DNA from: Bacillota bacterium
GTDB lineage: Bacteria > Bacillota_A > Clostridia > Lachnospirales > Lachnospiraceae
Assembly (NCBI GenBank): GCA_023407175.1
Contig: JAEYMU010000053.1
Coordinates: forward strand, 186,001 to 250,000
Length of the DNA: 64,000 bases
Direction: 5' to 3'
A model generated the notes under the pieces. It made no database searches and was not told the DNA's origin. It saw only the letters and a list, made by a program, of their open reading frames with translations. Both the position numbers and the translations under genes were made by a program. How positions within the stretch are numbered: the first letter of the stretch is position 1; each line of letters begins with the position of its first letter. Positions 25,855-33,476 of this stretch are shown piece by piece.

Positions 25855-26802
25855 TTAATACGAAGAAATACTTTTCTCCATAATATAATCATCCATGACA
25901 TAGCCGGAACCGATATCGGCTATCTGTGTTTTTACCTTGTGAAAGCCCAGCCTCTCATAGGCCGCAATGCTGGAGGTGTTATTGCGGTTAACGGTAAGCC
26001 ATATCCGGTCAAGCTTTTCCTCCCTGCCCGACTGCTCCAGAAAATCGATTACCCTGTGGGAATAGCCCCTGCCCCTGAATTTTGCCGCCACATAGATTTT
26101 ACTAAGGAACAAACCGTCTAAGCCGCTGCAATAAGCAAAATATCCTGCCCGCCCGCCCTGGTTGACCAGCTTATAATACCGGTAGCCATCCTGCTTTATC
26201 TGGTCTCTCATAGCCTGCGGTGACTGAAATTTCTCTACCATATAGTCCACCTGCTTACTTCCGATGATGGAATCATAATGCTCATGCCAGATTGCCTTAG
26301 CCAGTACGGCAACCTCCTGAAGCTCCTCCTCTTTCGTAACCGGAAGCATCTCCACATCATATAAAAGCTGCTCGGTAAGCTGGGCAGCCTCCTTTACCAG
26401 TTCCAGACAAGGTCTTTTCTTATAATACTCCGAGGTCCTTGTCTCCGGCGTTGCCCCTTCCTGCTTTGCTTTATCCAAACCCAGCAGCTCCCTGCATATA
26501 ATGGAACCATTGGTATCTTTATATTTCTCCATAAGCCTTCGGACCACCTCATAATTATGTTTCTTGCCCTCCGTATCCATTCGCATGGAGCTTCCTGTCT
26601 CCAATCCTGCCACCATGCACATACCCGATACGGCTCCGCATACCTCCCTCATACGCCCGAAGCCTCCGCCAAAGGAAGCCGATAGCCGAAGAGCCGTATC
26701 ACGGTCAATTCCATATAGATCACTAAAGGCTGAAAATACCGATTGAGAACAATTATAACCATCCTGAAAAAGCTTCTCAGCCTCTTTTACTCTGTCTTTC
26801 AC
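25855..26802 (-). CDS. C_GCAxxG_C_C redox-type domain fused to GNAT acetyltransferase
   Basis: 315 residues, GTG start with AAGGA upstream. Residues 1-148 match the C_GCAxxG_C_C family: YNCSQSVF, then GGGFGRMREVCGAVSGMCMVAG, then later Cys in IICRELLG and RPCLELV. These proteins are small, cysteine-rich and probably redox- or metal-active. Residues about 150-312 form a GNAT domain with the acetyl-CoA loop FRGRGYSHRVIDF (about 241-253) and NTSSIAAYERLGFHKV (about 276-291). The fusion suggests acetylation coupled to metal or redox state. No frameshift or stop interrupts the junction. Function of the fusion unknown. Confidence 0.88.
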   Translation of the reverse strand: MKDRVKEAEKLFQDGYNCSQSVFSAFSDLYGIDRDTALRLSASFGGGFGRMREVCGAVSGMCMVAGLETGSSMRMDTEGKKHNYEVVRRLMEKYKDTNGSIICRELLGLDKAKQEGATPETRTSEYYKKRPCLELVKEAAQLTEQLLYDVEMLPVTKEEELQEVAVLAKAIWHEHYDSIIGSKQVDYMVEKFQSPQAMRDQIKQDGYRYYKLVNQGGRAGYFAYCSGLDGLFLSKIYVAAKFRGRGYSHRVIDFLEQSGREEKLDRIWLTVNRNNTSSIAAYERLGFHKVKTQIADIGSGYVMDDYIMEKSISSY

Positions 26803-26841
26803 CGCTTCATCATTCCTTTATATATAATATAGTTGTATCCC

Positions 26842-28044
26842 CTAAATTCGTTTTGTGTCGTAAACTACCCTTTTGCAATATACCCTGTCTCTGGATACCA
26901 CCTGTTTATACACCTTCTCAACCTGATAAGCAAACTCCTGTGTGGAATATTTCTTTACCTTCTCCATTGCATTCCCGCCGTAATTTGTCTCCGTGTCTTC
27001 AAAAAGCACCTGATCCAGCCCATAATACAGCTCCCTCTGATTGGTAAAGGTATAGCCGTTCCATCCCTGCTCCAAAATATCCTCCAGGCACTTATCCTGC
27101 CTTGCCACAACCGGCAGCCCGGAGGCCATGGCCTCAATATAGGTAAGTCCCTGCGTCTCGCTTTTGGACGCACTGACAAACACATCTCCCATCTGATAGA
27201 AGAGTCCGATGCTGTCCCAGGGTTGGGAACCGGTAAATACAAAGCGGTCGGTAAGCCCAAGCTGGCCCACCATATGCATAAGCTTGTCCAGTGCAGGCCC
27301 GCTGCCGACGATAACAAACCGGACTATAGGTCTTTCCTTCATATATTCCGGCATGGCTGCTATAATTTCCTCAATATTCTTCTCCTGGGATACCCTGCCG
27401 ATATAGATCATAACCTTTTCCAGGGTGCCGATACCGTACTTTTGCTTCAGAACCGCCACTTCCTCCTGAGGATAATTATTGCGGTCAAATTTACTTAAAT
27501 CAATTCCGGTGGGAACTACAGCAATATCCTTATGCACGCTGTAGGTCATCAACAGCTCCTTTGTCTTATCTGTCGGTACTATCACCTGCTCCACCGTGTT
27601 GCAGCATACCTTGGAATAGGTTCTTGCAAAAGCCTTGGCTCTGCGGTCCAGGGATTTAAAGCGCGTCAGATAGTGGGTATAGTCCTCATAGATCGTATGA
27701 TAGGTGTGCACAATCGGAAGCCTAAGCTCCTTTGCCATAATCCTTCCGAAAATACCGAGTGAAAACTCGGTGTGCGTATGAATAATATCCAAATTCAGCT
27801 TTTTAATAATATGGGCAAGCCTTGGCTGATAAAATAATCCGACACGGCGTTCCGTTATGAAAATAAATGGAATGCTTGGAACACGGAATACATTATGCTC
27901 GTGCTCCGGAGCCCCGGGGGTTTTGGTGGTAAAGACATATACATTGTGTCCTCTTTTTTCCAGTTCATTTTTCAGCATATAAACAGAGTTTGCCACTCCA
28001 TTGATTTCGGGATAATAGGTCTCCGAAAATAAACCTATATTCAT
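26842..28044 (-). CDS. GT4-family glycosyltransferase (diacylglycerol glucosyltransferase-like)
   Basis: 400 residues of GT-B fold. The N-terminal MNIGLFSETYYPEINGVANSV and DIIHTHTEFSLGIFGR segments and the C-terminal nucleotide-sugar site (IGRVSQEKNIEEII about 222-235; SKSETQGLTYIEAMASGLPVV about 294-314) are those of GT4 enzymes. The closest group I recognise is the 1,2-diacylglycerol 3-glucosyltransferases that make membrane glycolipids. No signal peptide; the enzyme probably works at the inner membrane surface. The start has AGGAAAG upstream. Downstream gene is the GNAT fusion, 39 bases away. Confidence 0.9.
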   Translation of the reverse strand: MNIGLFSETYYPEINGVANSVYMLKNELEKRGHNVYVFTTKTPGAPEHEHNVFRVPSIPFIFITERRVGLFYQPRLAHIIKKLNLDIIHTHTEFSLGIFGRIMAKELRLPIVHTYHTIYEDYTHYLTRFKSLDRRAKAFARTYSKVCCNTVEQVIVPTDKTKELLMTYSVHKDIAVVPTGIDLSKFDRNNYPQEEVAVLKQKYGIGTLEKVMIYIGRVSQEKNIEEIIAAMPEYMKERPIVRFVIVGSGPALDKLMHMVGQLGLTDRFVFTGSQPWDSIGLFYQMGDVFVSASKSETQGLTYIEAMASGLPVVARQDKCLEDILEQGWNGYTFTNQRELYYGLDQVLFEDTETNYGGNAMEKVKKYSTQEFAYQVEKVYKQVVSRDRVYCKRVVYDTKRI

Positions 28045-28212
28045 TCTTTGCTTTCCTGCCTTTCCCTCTTATACGTAAATCTCACAGCCAATTTCATCAT
28101 AAATTATTTATTGACAAAAGTAAAGGCAATATTCGTAAATAATCCTTTCCCTCGTTGCAGTTGGAAATTTCGCATCGTTCTAACAATATTTTCAAGTTTA
28201 TAGAACTTTTAC

Positions 28213-28241
28213 TTTATTTTTTTCCAAATCCGAATTATAAT
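28213..28241 (+). promoter_or_regulatory. Possible promoter of the small acidic protein gene
   Basis: TTTATT (28213-28218), 17 bases, TATAAT (28236-28241). The -35 is weak, and the AT-rich surroundings offer other -10-like sequences. The rest of 28045-28270 holds no gene. Confidence 0.35.
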
Positions 28242-28291
28242 AAAATAATAGTATATAATTATAATTATAAATGGAAAGGAAGTCGAAGCAT

Positions 28292-28564
28292 ATGAAAAAA
28301 TTTGGTAAATTTATATTTGGTACCGCTATCCTGGCCTCAATTGCAGCAGGTGCCTATTATATTTATAAGACTTATATAAAAAAGGATTCCACAGACGATT
28401 TTGATGATTTTGAGGATGACTTCGAAGATTTCGACTCCGAGGAAGAGGACTCTGAGGAGGATTCCAGAGAATATGTCTCCATAAATCTGGATAGTGATAA
28501 TGAAAGCAAGCCGGAGACTTCCGGGGATGATGAAGCAGAGGAAGCATCCTCCGGGAATGAATAA
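28292..28564 (+). CDS. Small membrane protein with strongly acidic tail
   Basis: 90 residues from MKKFGKFIFGTAIL, preferred over an ATG seven codons earlier because AGGAAG then precedes it at a usable distance. One N-terminal transmembrane helix (about 5-26) is followed by KTYIKKDS and then some 60 residues dominated by Asp, Glu and Ser (DDFDDFEDDFEDF, SEEEDSEEDS). The layout resembles YtxH-like one-helix proteins, with the acidic tail likely cytoplasmic. Such a tail could bind cations or basic proteins; no function is known. It ends before a perfect 21-bp terminator stem. Confidence 0.75.
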   Translation: MKKFGKFIFGTAILASIAAGAYYIYKTYIKKDSTDDFDDFEDDFEDFDSEEEDSEEDSREYVSINLDSDNESKPETSGDDEAEEASSGNE

Positions 28565-28620
28565 TGATTAATGCGGAAGAGCATCCACAGTAACGCCTCC
28601 GGCAGGGGTGTTTACTGTTT

Positions 28621-28667
28621 AAAAGGTTCCTGTAATTCTTCTATTCGAAGAATTACAGGAACCTTTT
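28621..28667. terminator. Bidirectional terminator with perfect 21-bp stem
   Basis: Arms 28621-28641 and 28647-28667 are perfectly complementary with a 5-base loop (TATTC). The A-run at one end and T-run at the other let it act on both strands, between the plus-strand acidic-protein gene and the minus-strand anti-sigma gene. Confidence 0.92.
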
Positions 28668-28693
28668 TATTTGATTCTTTTGCGTTTATTCTA

Positions 28694-29818
28694 TTATTTA
28701 AAATACCCTGCCAGAACCTTAAGCAAAGCATCCGTATCGACCGGCGTATAAAAGCTCCGGCTTGCGGCCCCTCCTGAGGTAGCAGTGACCATAACCGTAT
28801 CTCCAACCGTCATAGTAAAAAGAGCTCCCTTTGAATCAAGGCCGCCAGCCTCAATCGTATAGCTAACAGAAGCAGGCTCCTGCTGTCCCGCAGTAAACTG
28901 CTGCTGCCCCATATTGTCATAAAAGCTCTGAACATCCCCGGGCAAGGTTATTGTAACGTACTTATTCTTCAAATTGTTTGTGATGGTAAGAGTACCTATC
29001 TCCTCCGGAGCTGCTAAAACAATATCCTGGAAGGCCAGATTCTCATTAACAGTCAGCATGGATGCAAGCCCCTGTGACATATCTGCTGCGCTGCCATCCG
29101 CCTCTCCTTGGTCCCCGGGTACACCGGTAGCCAAAGCTTCACTGTCCTTTCTGAAATTCTCCGAATCACCTGAATTATCCTCTCCTGAAGAGGAAGCCCC
29201 ATTGCTGTCCCCTGCTGTCTGGGAAGAGCCATCTAACTTATCCTCATCTGTGCTATCCGCAGAAGCCCCGGTCTGATCAGAATTTTCCAAACCTGCGTCG
29301 GCCGTCAGACCATAGGTCACATCAAACTGCTGATTATCCTGTGACTCTACAGACCCGGCTGTTCCTGCCGCAGCCTCCCCGCTTTCACTGCTTGCCGGTG
29401 CACAAGAGGGATTGATTGCAGCTGCATTATCCGCAGCACTCTCCTGTTCTGTCGTTGCTGTATCCATGTTTTTACTCTGATTTACAAACATACCTTCGGA
29501 CCCGGACAGGTATTTCAGTCCCACCGCCAAAACAATTACCGCTGCAACAGCACCGGATATAATGCGGATATTCCTATACAGGGCTGTCTTCTTCACACCG
29601 GTCCTTTGCTCTTCGGCAGAATCCTCCTTTGACTCCTCCTGCTTTTTAATTGCTGCAAGAGTCTTCGTGATAAGCTCCTCGGAAACTGTAATCCCGCTTA
29701 AATCAAGGGAAGTGTTCAGATGTAATTTTATATGAAAATCATCAGACATCAGCTGATCTGCTTCCCTGATGTCCCCTGATTTTTGTTTATCATGTTTATT
29801 CTTGCTGTTAAAGCTCAT
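28694..29818 (-). CDS. Putative membrane anti-sigma factor paired with ECF sigma
   Basis: 374 residues. The N-terminal cytoplasmic region (1-95; ISEELITKTLAAIKK-like helix) is followed by one transmembrane helix (about 96-115). A long extracellular Ser/Gly/Asp-rich stretch (about 120-250) precedes a compact C-terminal domain ending in YFTPVDTDALLKVLAGYFK. The gene overlaps the ECF sigma gene by eleven bases and uses a GGGAGGG site inside it, the usual sigma/anti-sigma arrangement. It has no HxxxCxxC zinc motif, so a non-ZAS anti-sigma fold is likely. The extracellular part would be the sensor; the signal is unknown. Confidence 0.75.
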   Translation of the reverse strand: MSFNSKNKHDKQKSGDIREADQLMSDDFHIKLHLNTSLDLSGITVSEELITKTLAAIKKQEESKEDSAEEQRTGVKKTALYRNIRIISGAVAAVIVLAVGLKYLSGSEGMFVNQSKNMDTATTEQESAADNAAAINPSCAPASSESGEAAAGTAGSVESQDNQQFDVTYGLTADAGLENSDQTGASADSTDEDKLDGSSQTAGDSNGASSSGEDNSGDSENFRKDSEALATGVPGDQGEADGSAADMSQGLASMLTVNENLAFQDIVLAAPEEIGTLTITNNLKNKYVTITLPGDVQSFYDNMGQQQFTAGQQEPASVSYTIEAGGLDSKGALFTMTVGDTVMVTATSGGAASRSFYTPVDTDALLKVLAGYFK

Positions 29819-30356
29819 CTGAAACCCTCCCTTCCAGTATCGATTTTAATCTTTGTCTGGCCCTCGACAGCCTGCTCTTTGCAGTTCCCTCCGCAATATG
29901 TAAGGCATTTGCAGCCTCGGTGACCGTCATATCCTGAAAATAAACGCAAATTACAATATCCTTATATTTTGCCGGCAGCCCCAGCACTGTTTTTCGAATT
30001 AGCTCCCTTGTATCCTTCTTCTCCACATCATCATAATCCGTCTCGCTGATTACCATGTCCTCCTGATATTCCATCATGGGAACAACACGTTTGTTCCAGG
30101 CACTTTTTATATAATCCTTACAGGTGTTGATCGTAATACGGATAATCCAGGTTTTTATACTGGAATTACCCTCAAAAGTAGACAGCTTCTGATTTACCTT
30201 AATGAAAACCTCCTGAAAAATATCCTCTGCCGTATCCCTGTCTCTGACATACAGATATGCTGTCCGCAGGACGTCATTTCCGAACTGCCGGATCAGCGTT
30301 TCGATGTCATAATCAGGCGATTTCCCGGAGAGGTCATTTTGCACATCCTTTGACAT
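29808..30356 (-). CDS. ECF-type RNA polymerase sigma factor
   Basis: 182 residues. Region 2 is recognisable as LIRQFGNDVLRTAYLYVRDRDTAEDIFQEVF (about 22-52) with the TWIIRI segment. Region 4 is YFQDMTVTEAANALHIAEGTAKSRLSRARQRLK (about 138-170), a helix-turn-helix for -35 recognition. There is no sigma region 3, as expected for group 4. It is probably sequestered by the membrane protein encoded downstream. A 12-bp inverted repeat lies 15 bases before the ATG, and AGGGGGAT is the ribosome site. Target promoters are unknown. Confidence 0.93.
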   Translation of the reverse strand: MSKDVQNDLSGKSPDYDIETLIRQFGNDVLRTAYLYVRDRDTAEDIFQEVFIKVNQKLSTFEGNSSIKTWIIRITINTCKDYIKSAWNKRVVPMMEYQEDMVISETDYDDVEKKDTRELIRKTVLGLPAKYKDIVICVYFQDMTVTEAANALHIAEGTAKSRLSRARQRLKSILEGRVSDEL

Positions 30357-30370
30357 CCCTTTATCCCCCT

Positions 30371-30410
30371 ATACTATACCTATTATTGTCCAATACCTTA
30401 GGTATAGTAT
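30371..30410. promoter_or_regulatory. 12-bp inverted repeat before the ECF sigma gene
   Basis: ATACTATACCTA (30371-30382) and TAGGTATAGTAT (30399-30410) are perfectly complementary with a 16-base spacer. The repeat ends 15 bases before the sigma start codon and contains TATAGT-type -10 sequences. It may be an operator, an ECF autoregulatory element, or a leader hairpin. Confidence 0.6.
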
Positions 30411-30513
30411 ACATGGAGCGGCAAATGATGTAAATAATAAAATGGATGTACTGCGGCTGCCTTCTTTCTGAGCATTAGACGCGGCAATCCGATCATAAGT
30501 TCCAAAAATCCCG

Positions 30514-30558
30514 AAAATAAAAAATACCTGAGCCGGTATTCTATTCCCGGTTCAGGTA
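30514..30558 (-). terminator. Terminator overlapping the ABC exporter stop codon
   Basis: ACCTGAGCCGG (30526-30536) pairs with CCGGTTCAGGT (30547-30557) with one G-T pair. The minus-strand tail is ATTTTTTATTTT. The TGA stop (30552-30554) lies inside the stem, so terminating ribosomes could influence folding. Confidence 0.85.
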
Positions 30559-32315
30559 AATGTTGCATTCGGCTTCTTTCTCTCATAGGTCATCCGGTAC
30601 AGCCCTGCATAGATACCGTTTTGCTCCAGCAGCTCCTCATGGGTTCCGGTTTCCTTAATCCCATCCTCTGTCAGAACGAGAATTTTCTTTGCATTTTTAA
30701 TTGTAGACAGGCGATGTGCAATAACAAAGGTGGTCCGGTTTTTTGCCAGCTTCTCAAGGGAATCCTGTACCACCTTCTCACTTTCATTGTCAAGGGCGGA
30801 GGTAGCCTCGTCAAAAATAAGAATCGGCGGGTTTTTCAAGAAGACCCTAGCAATACTAAGCCGTTGCTTCTGCCCTCCCGACAGCTTAATTCCCCGCTGC
30901 CCGATAAAGGTATGATACCCATCGGGAAGCTGCATGATAAAATCATGGGCATTGGCATTCTTAGCTGCTTCCATGATCTCCTCCTGTGTTGCATCTATCT
31001 GTCCATAACGAATATTATCCAGTACCGTTCCGGCAAACAGATAGACATCCTGCTGTACAATACCGATATTCTTTCTCAGGGAGCGAAGCGTAATATTACG
31101 GACATCTGTACCGTCAATCGTAATACTGCCCTCCGACACTTCATAAAATCGTGGTATCAGGCTGCACATTGTGGTTTTTCCAACCCCTGAGGAACCTACA
31201 AGTGCAATATAGTCACCTGCCTCCACCTTAAGATCAATGCCTCGAAACACCTCGGTTGTCGTATCCTTGTACCGAAAGGAAACCCCCTTAAATTCTATCA
31301 CACCCTGTACCTGCTGCAATACCAGTGCATTCCTCTTGTCTGCGATATCGGGCTCTATCTCCAGAATATTGAAAAACCGTTCAAAGCCTGTTATGCCGTT
31401 TTGAAAGGTTTCGACAAAGCTGATCAGCTTCCTGACCGGTTCAATCAGAGTATTGATATACAATAGGAAGGTCAGCAGGTCATTCACGGTTATAATGCTT
31501 CTTGTAATAAACAAGCTTCCTCCCGCTATCATGGAAATATTAATGAGGGCTGTAAACAGGGTAAGCCCCGAATTAAAGCCCGCCATATTCCGATAGCTCT
31601 CCCGCTTGCTTTCTACAAATCTGGCATTTCCCTCCTGGAATTTCTCTATCTCAATTTCCTCATTGGCAAAGGACTTAACCACCCGGATGCCGGACAGATT
31701 GTCCTCTATCCGGGCATTGATGTCCGCAATTCGTTCCCGGTTCCTGCGAAAGGAACGGTTCATCCTGCCCTTCATATAAGAGGCAAAAAGAAACATGGGC
31801 GGAAGAAAGGCAAAGACCAGCAGAGTAAGGGGCAAATTGATCCGAAACAGTATAATAAATGCCCCGACGCCCTTGATAATTGAAATAACGATATCCTCCG
31901 GCCCATGATGGCATAGCTCAGAGATATCGAATAAATCACTTGTTATTCTGGACATCAGCTGACCGGTTTTCTGGTTGTCATAGAAATTAAAGGACAGCTT
32001 TTGATAATGCTCAAACAGATCATTGCGCATGTCATATTCCATCCTGGCCCCCATGATATGACCCTTATAGGCAATAAAATAGGAGCTGATATACTCAAGC
32101 GCCGCAAGCCCCAGCATCAGAAAAAGCAGCTTTATAATCACCGGCACCGCACTGTCCATATTCCCTGATACCAGCACATGATTGGTAATATAACGTACGA
32201 TCAGAGGATAGACCAGGGATATCGCCGCCGCCAGCAAAGCGAAAAACATATCCGCAAAAAACAAGCTCAAATAGGGCCTGTAATAGGATAGCAGTTTTTT
32301 TGTCTTCGCACTCAT
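30552..32315 (-). CDS. ABC exporter, fused membrane and ATPase domains
   Basis: 587 residues, a half-transporter of the multidrug/lipid exporter type. Six transmembrane helices span about 15-305. The ATPase half has Walker A GSSGVGKTT (about 370), signature LSGGQKQRLSIAR (about 472-484) and Walker B ILIFDEATSALD (about 492-503). It would act as a homodimer, or as a heterodimer with a partner that is not in this window. The start has GAGGGAAGA upstream. Substrate unknown. Confidence 0.92.
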   Translation of the reverse strand: MSAKTKKLLSYYRPYLSLFFADMFFALLAAAISLVYPLIVRYITNHVLVSGNMDSAVPVIIKLLFLMLGLAALEYISSYFIAYKGHIMGARMEYDMRNDLFEHYQKLSFNFYDNQKTGQLMSRITSDLFDISELCHHGPEDIVISIIKGVGAFIILFRINLPLTLLVFAFLPPMFLFASYMKGRMNRSFRRNRERIADINARIEDNLSGIRVVKSFANEEIEIEKFQEGNARFVESKRESYRNMAGFNSGLTLFTALINISMIAGGSLFITRSIITVNDLLTFLLYINTLIEPVRKLISFVETFQNGITGFERFFNILEIEPDIADKRNALVLQQVQGVIEFKGVSFRYKDTTTEVFRGIDLKVEAGDYIALVGSSGVGKTTMCSLIPRFYEVSEGSITIDGTDVRNITLRSLRKNIGIVQQDVYLFAGTVLDNIRYGQIDATQEEIMEAAKNANAHDFIMQLPDGYHTFIGQRGIKLSGGQKQRLSIARVFLKNPPILIFDEATSALDNESEKVVQDSLEKLAKNRTTFVIAHRLSTIKNAKKILVLTEDGIKETGTHEELLEQNGIYAGLYRMTYERKKPNATFT

Positions 32316-32392
32316 TCATTCTTCCCTCATTTCCACACAGTTTTATTCCGGTCATAAGCTTTGTTTATCTGGCCTGTTTTCTCCTATCATAC

Positions 32393-32451
32393 AAAAAGAC
32401 CCGGATAATCGTAAGTTTTTTCTTTCGATTATAGCCTGGTCCTTCTGCATT
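32393..32451 (-). terminator. Terminator of dnaE-pfkA
   Basis: On the minus strand, ATAATCG pairs with CGATTAT and outer GACC with GGTC. The stem, which has a long loop, is followed by TTTTTGT. It lies just after the pfkA stop. Confidence 0.55.
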
Positions 32452-32456
32452 CTTTG

Positions 32457-33428
32457 TTATCTTGAAAGTCTTATGGACAAATCATACATATATTGGTCTA
32501 CATCCTTGGTCATTGCCAATGCTTCTTCTATATCATAGTCCACCAGATGACCGTTTCTGTAACCGACAATGCGCTTGGTCTGTCCTTCCACTAATAAATC
32601 GACTGCTCTCGCACCCATCATAGAAGCATAAACACGGTCTCTTGCCGTAGGGCTTCCGCCTCTTTGTGCATGTCCGATGATCGTGGCTCTGGTCTCCATT
32701 CCCGTTGCTGCTTCAATCCTCTTGGCCATACCGTTGGAATCCCCAACGCCCTCTGCGTTAACGATAATATAATGCTTCTTACCCTTTTTGCGCTTTTCGA
32801 TGATATTATTGATAATTCTCTGCTCATCATAGTCGTAACGCTCGGAAATCAGAATTTCCTCTGCGCCATTGGCAATACCGCTCCATAATGCAATATAGCC
32901 CGCATGTCTTCCCATAACCTCGATGATACTGCATCTTTCATGGGAGGTGGAGGTATCCCTTACCTTATCTATGGTTTCCATAGCAGTATTGACTGCCGTA
33001 TCAAAGCCGATAGTATAGTCGGTACAGGCAATATCCAGATCGATGGTACCGGGAAGGCCCACTGCATTGATCCCCAGTCTTGCCAGATCTCTCGCACCCC
33101 GGAAGGAACCGTCACCGCCGATTACCACCAAGCCTTCAATTCCATGTTTTCTGCAAATCTCCGCCGCCTTTTCCTGAACCTCTATCTTAAGCAGCTCAGG
33201 ACATCTTGCTGTATATAGAATGGTTCCGCCTCTTTGAATGATGTCGGATACACTTCTTGAGTCCATATCAACAATATCTTCTTCCAATAACCCGCTATAG
33301 CCTCTTTTAATTCCTTTTACCTTAAGCCCTGCAGCAAGACCGGTTCTCACAACTGCCCTGATCGCCGCATTCATTCCCGGTGCATCCCCACCGCTGGTTA
33401 ACACTCCAATTGTTTTCACACTGCTCAT
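32457..33428 (-). CDS. pfkA: ATP-dependent 6-phosphofructokinase
   Basis: 323 residues, the bacterial PfkA length. It phosphorylates fructose 6-phosphate to the 1,6-bisphosphate. Motifs are LTSGGDAPGMNAAIRA (about 10-25), GGDGSFRGA (about 103-111; the Gly pattern indicates ATP, not pyrophosphate), PGTIDLDIACTDYTIGFDTA with the catalytic Asp, and MGRHAG (about 170-175). The common TIDND has Leu in place of Asn, keeping both Asp residues. The gene follows dnaE by 48 bases, as in many Gram-positives. The start has GGAGG upstream. Confidence 0.97.
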   Translation of the reverse strand: MSSVKTIGVLTSGGDAPGMNAAIRAVVRTGLAAGLKVKGIKRGYSGLLEEDIVDMDSRSVSDIIQRGGTILYTARCPELLKIEVQEKAAEICRKHGIEGLVVIGGDGSFRGARDLARLGINAVGLPGTIDLDIACTDYTIGFDTAVNTAMETIDKVRDTSTSHERCSIIEVMGRHAGYIALWSGIANGAEEILISERYDYDEQRIINNIIEKRKKGKKHYIIVNAEGVGDSNGMAKRIEAATGMETRATIIGHAQRGGSPTARDRVYASMMGARAVDLLVEGQTKRIVGYRNGHLVDYDIEEALAMTKDVDQYMYDLSIRLSR

Positions 33429-33476
33429 TATAATAACCTCCGATTAACTTGACAACGAAACATTTTGAATGTTATT

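Noticed and set aside
26833..27498. 221-codon plus-strand ORF
   Set aside because: It lies almost wholly inside the GT4 glycosyltransferase gene on the other strand, whose motifs are clear. It has no ribosome site or recognisable domain.
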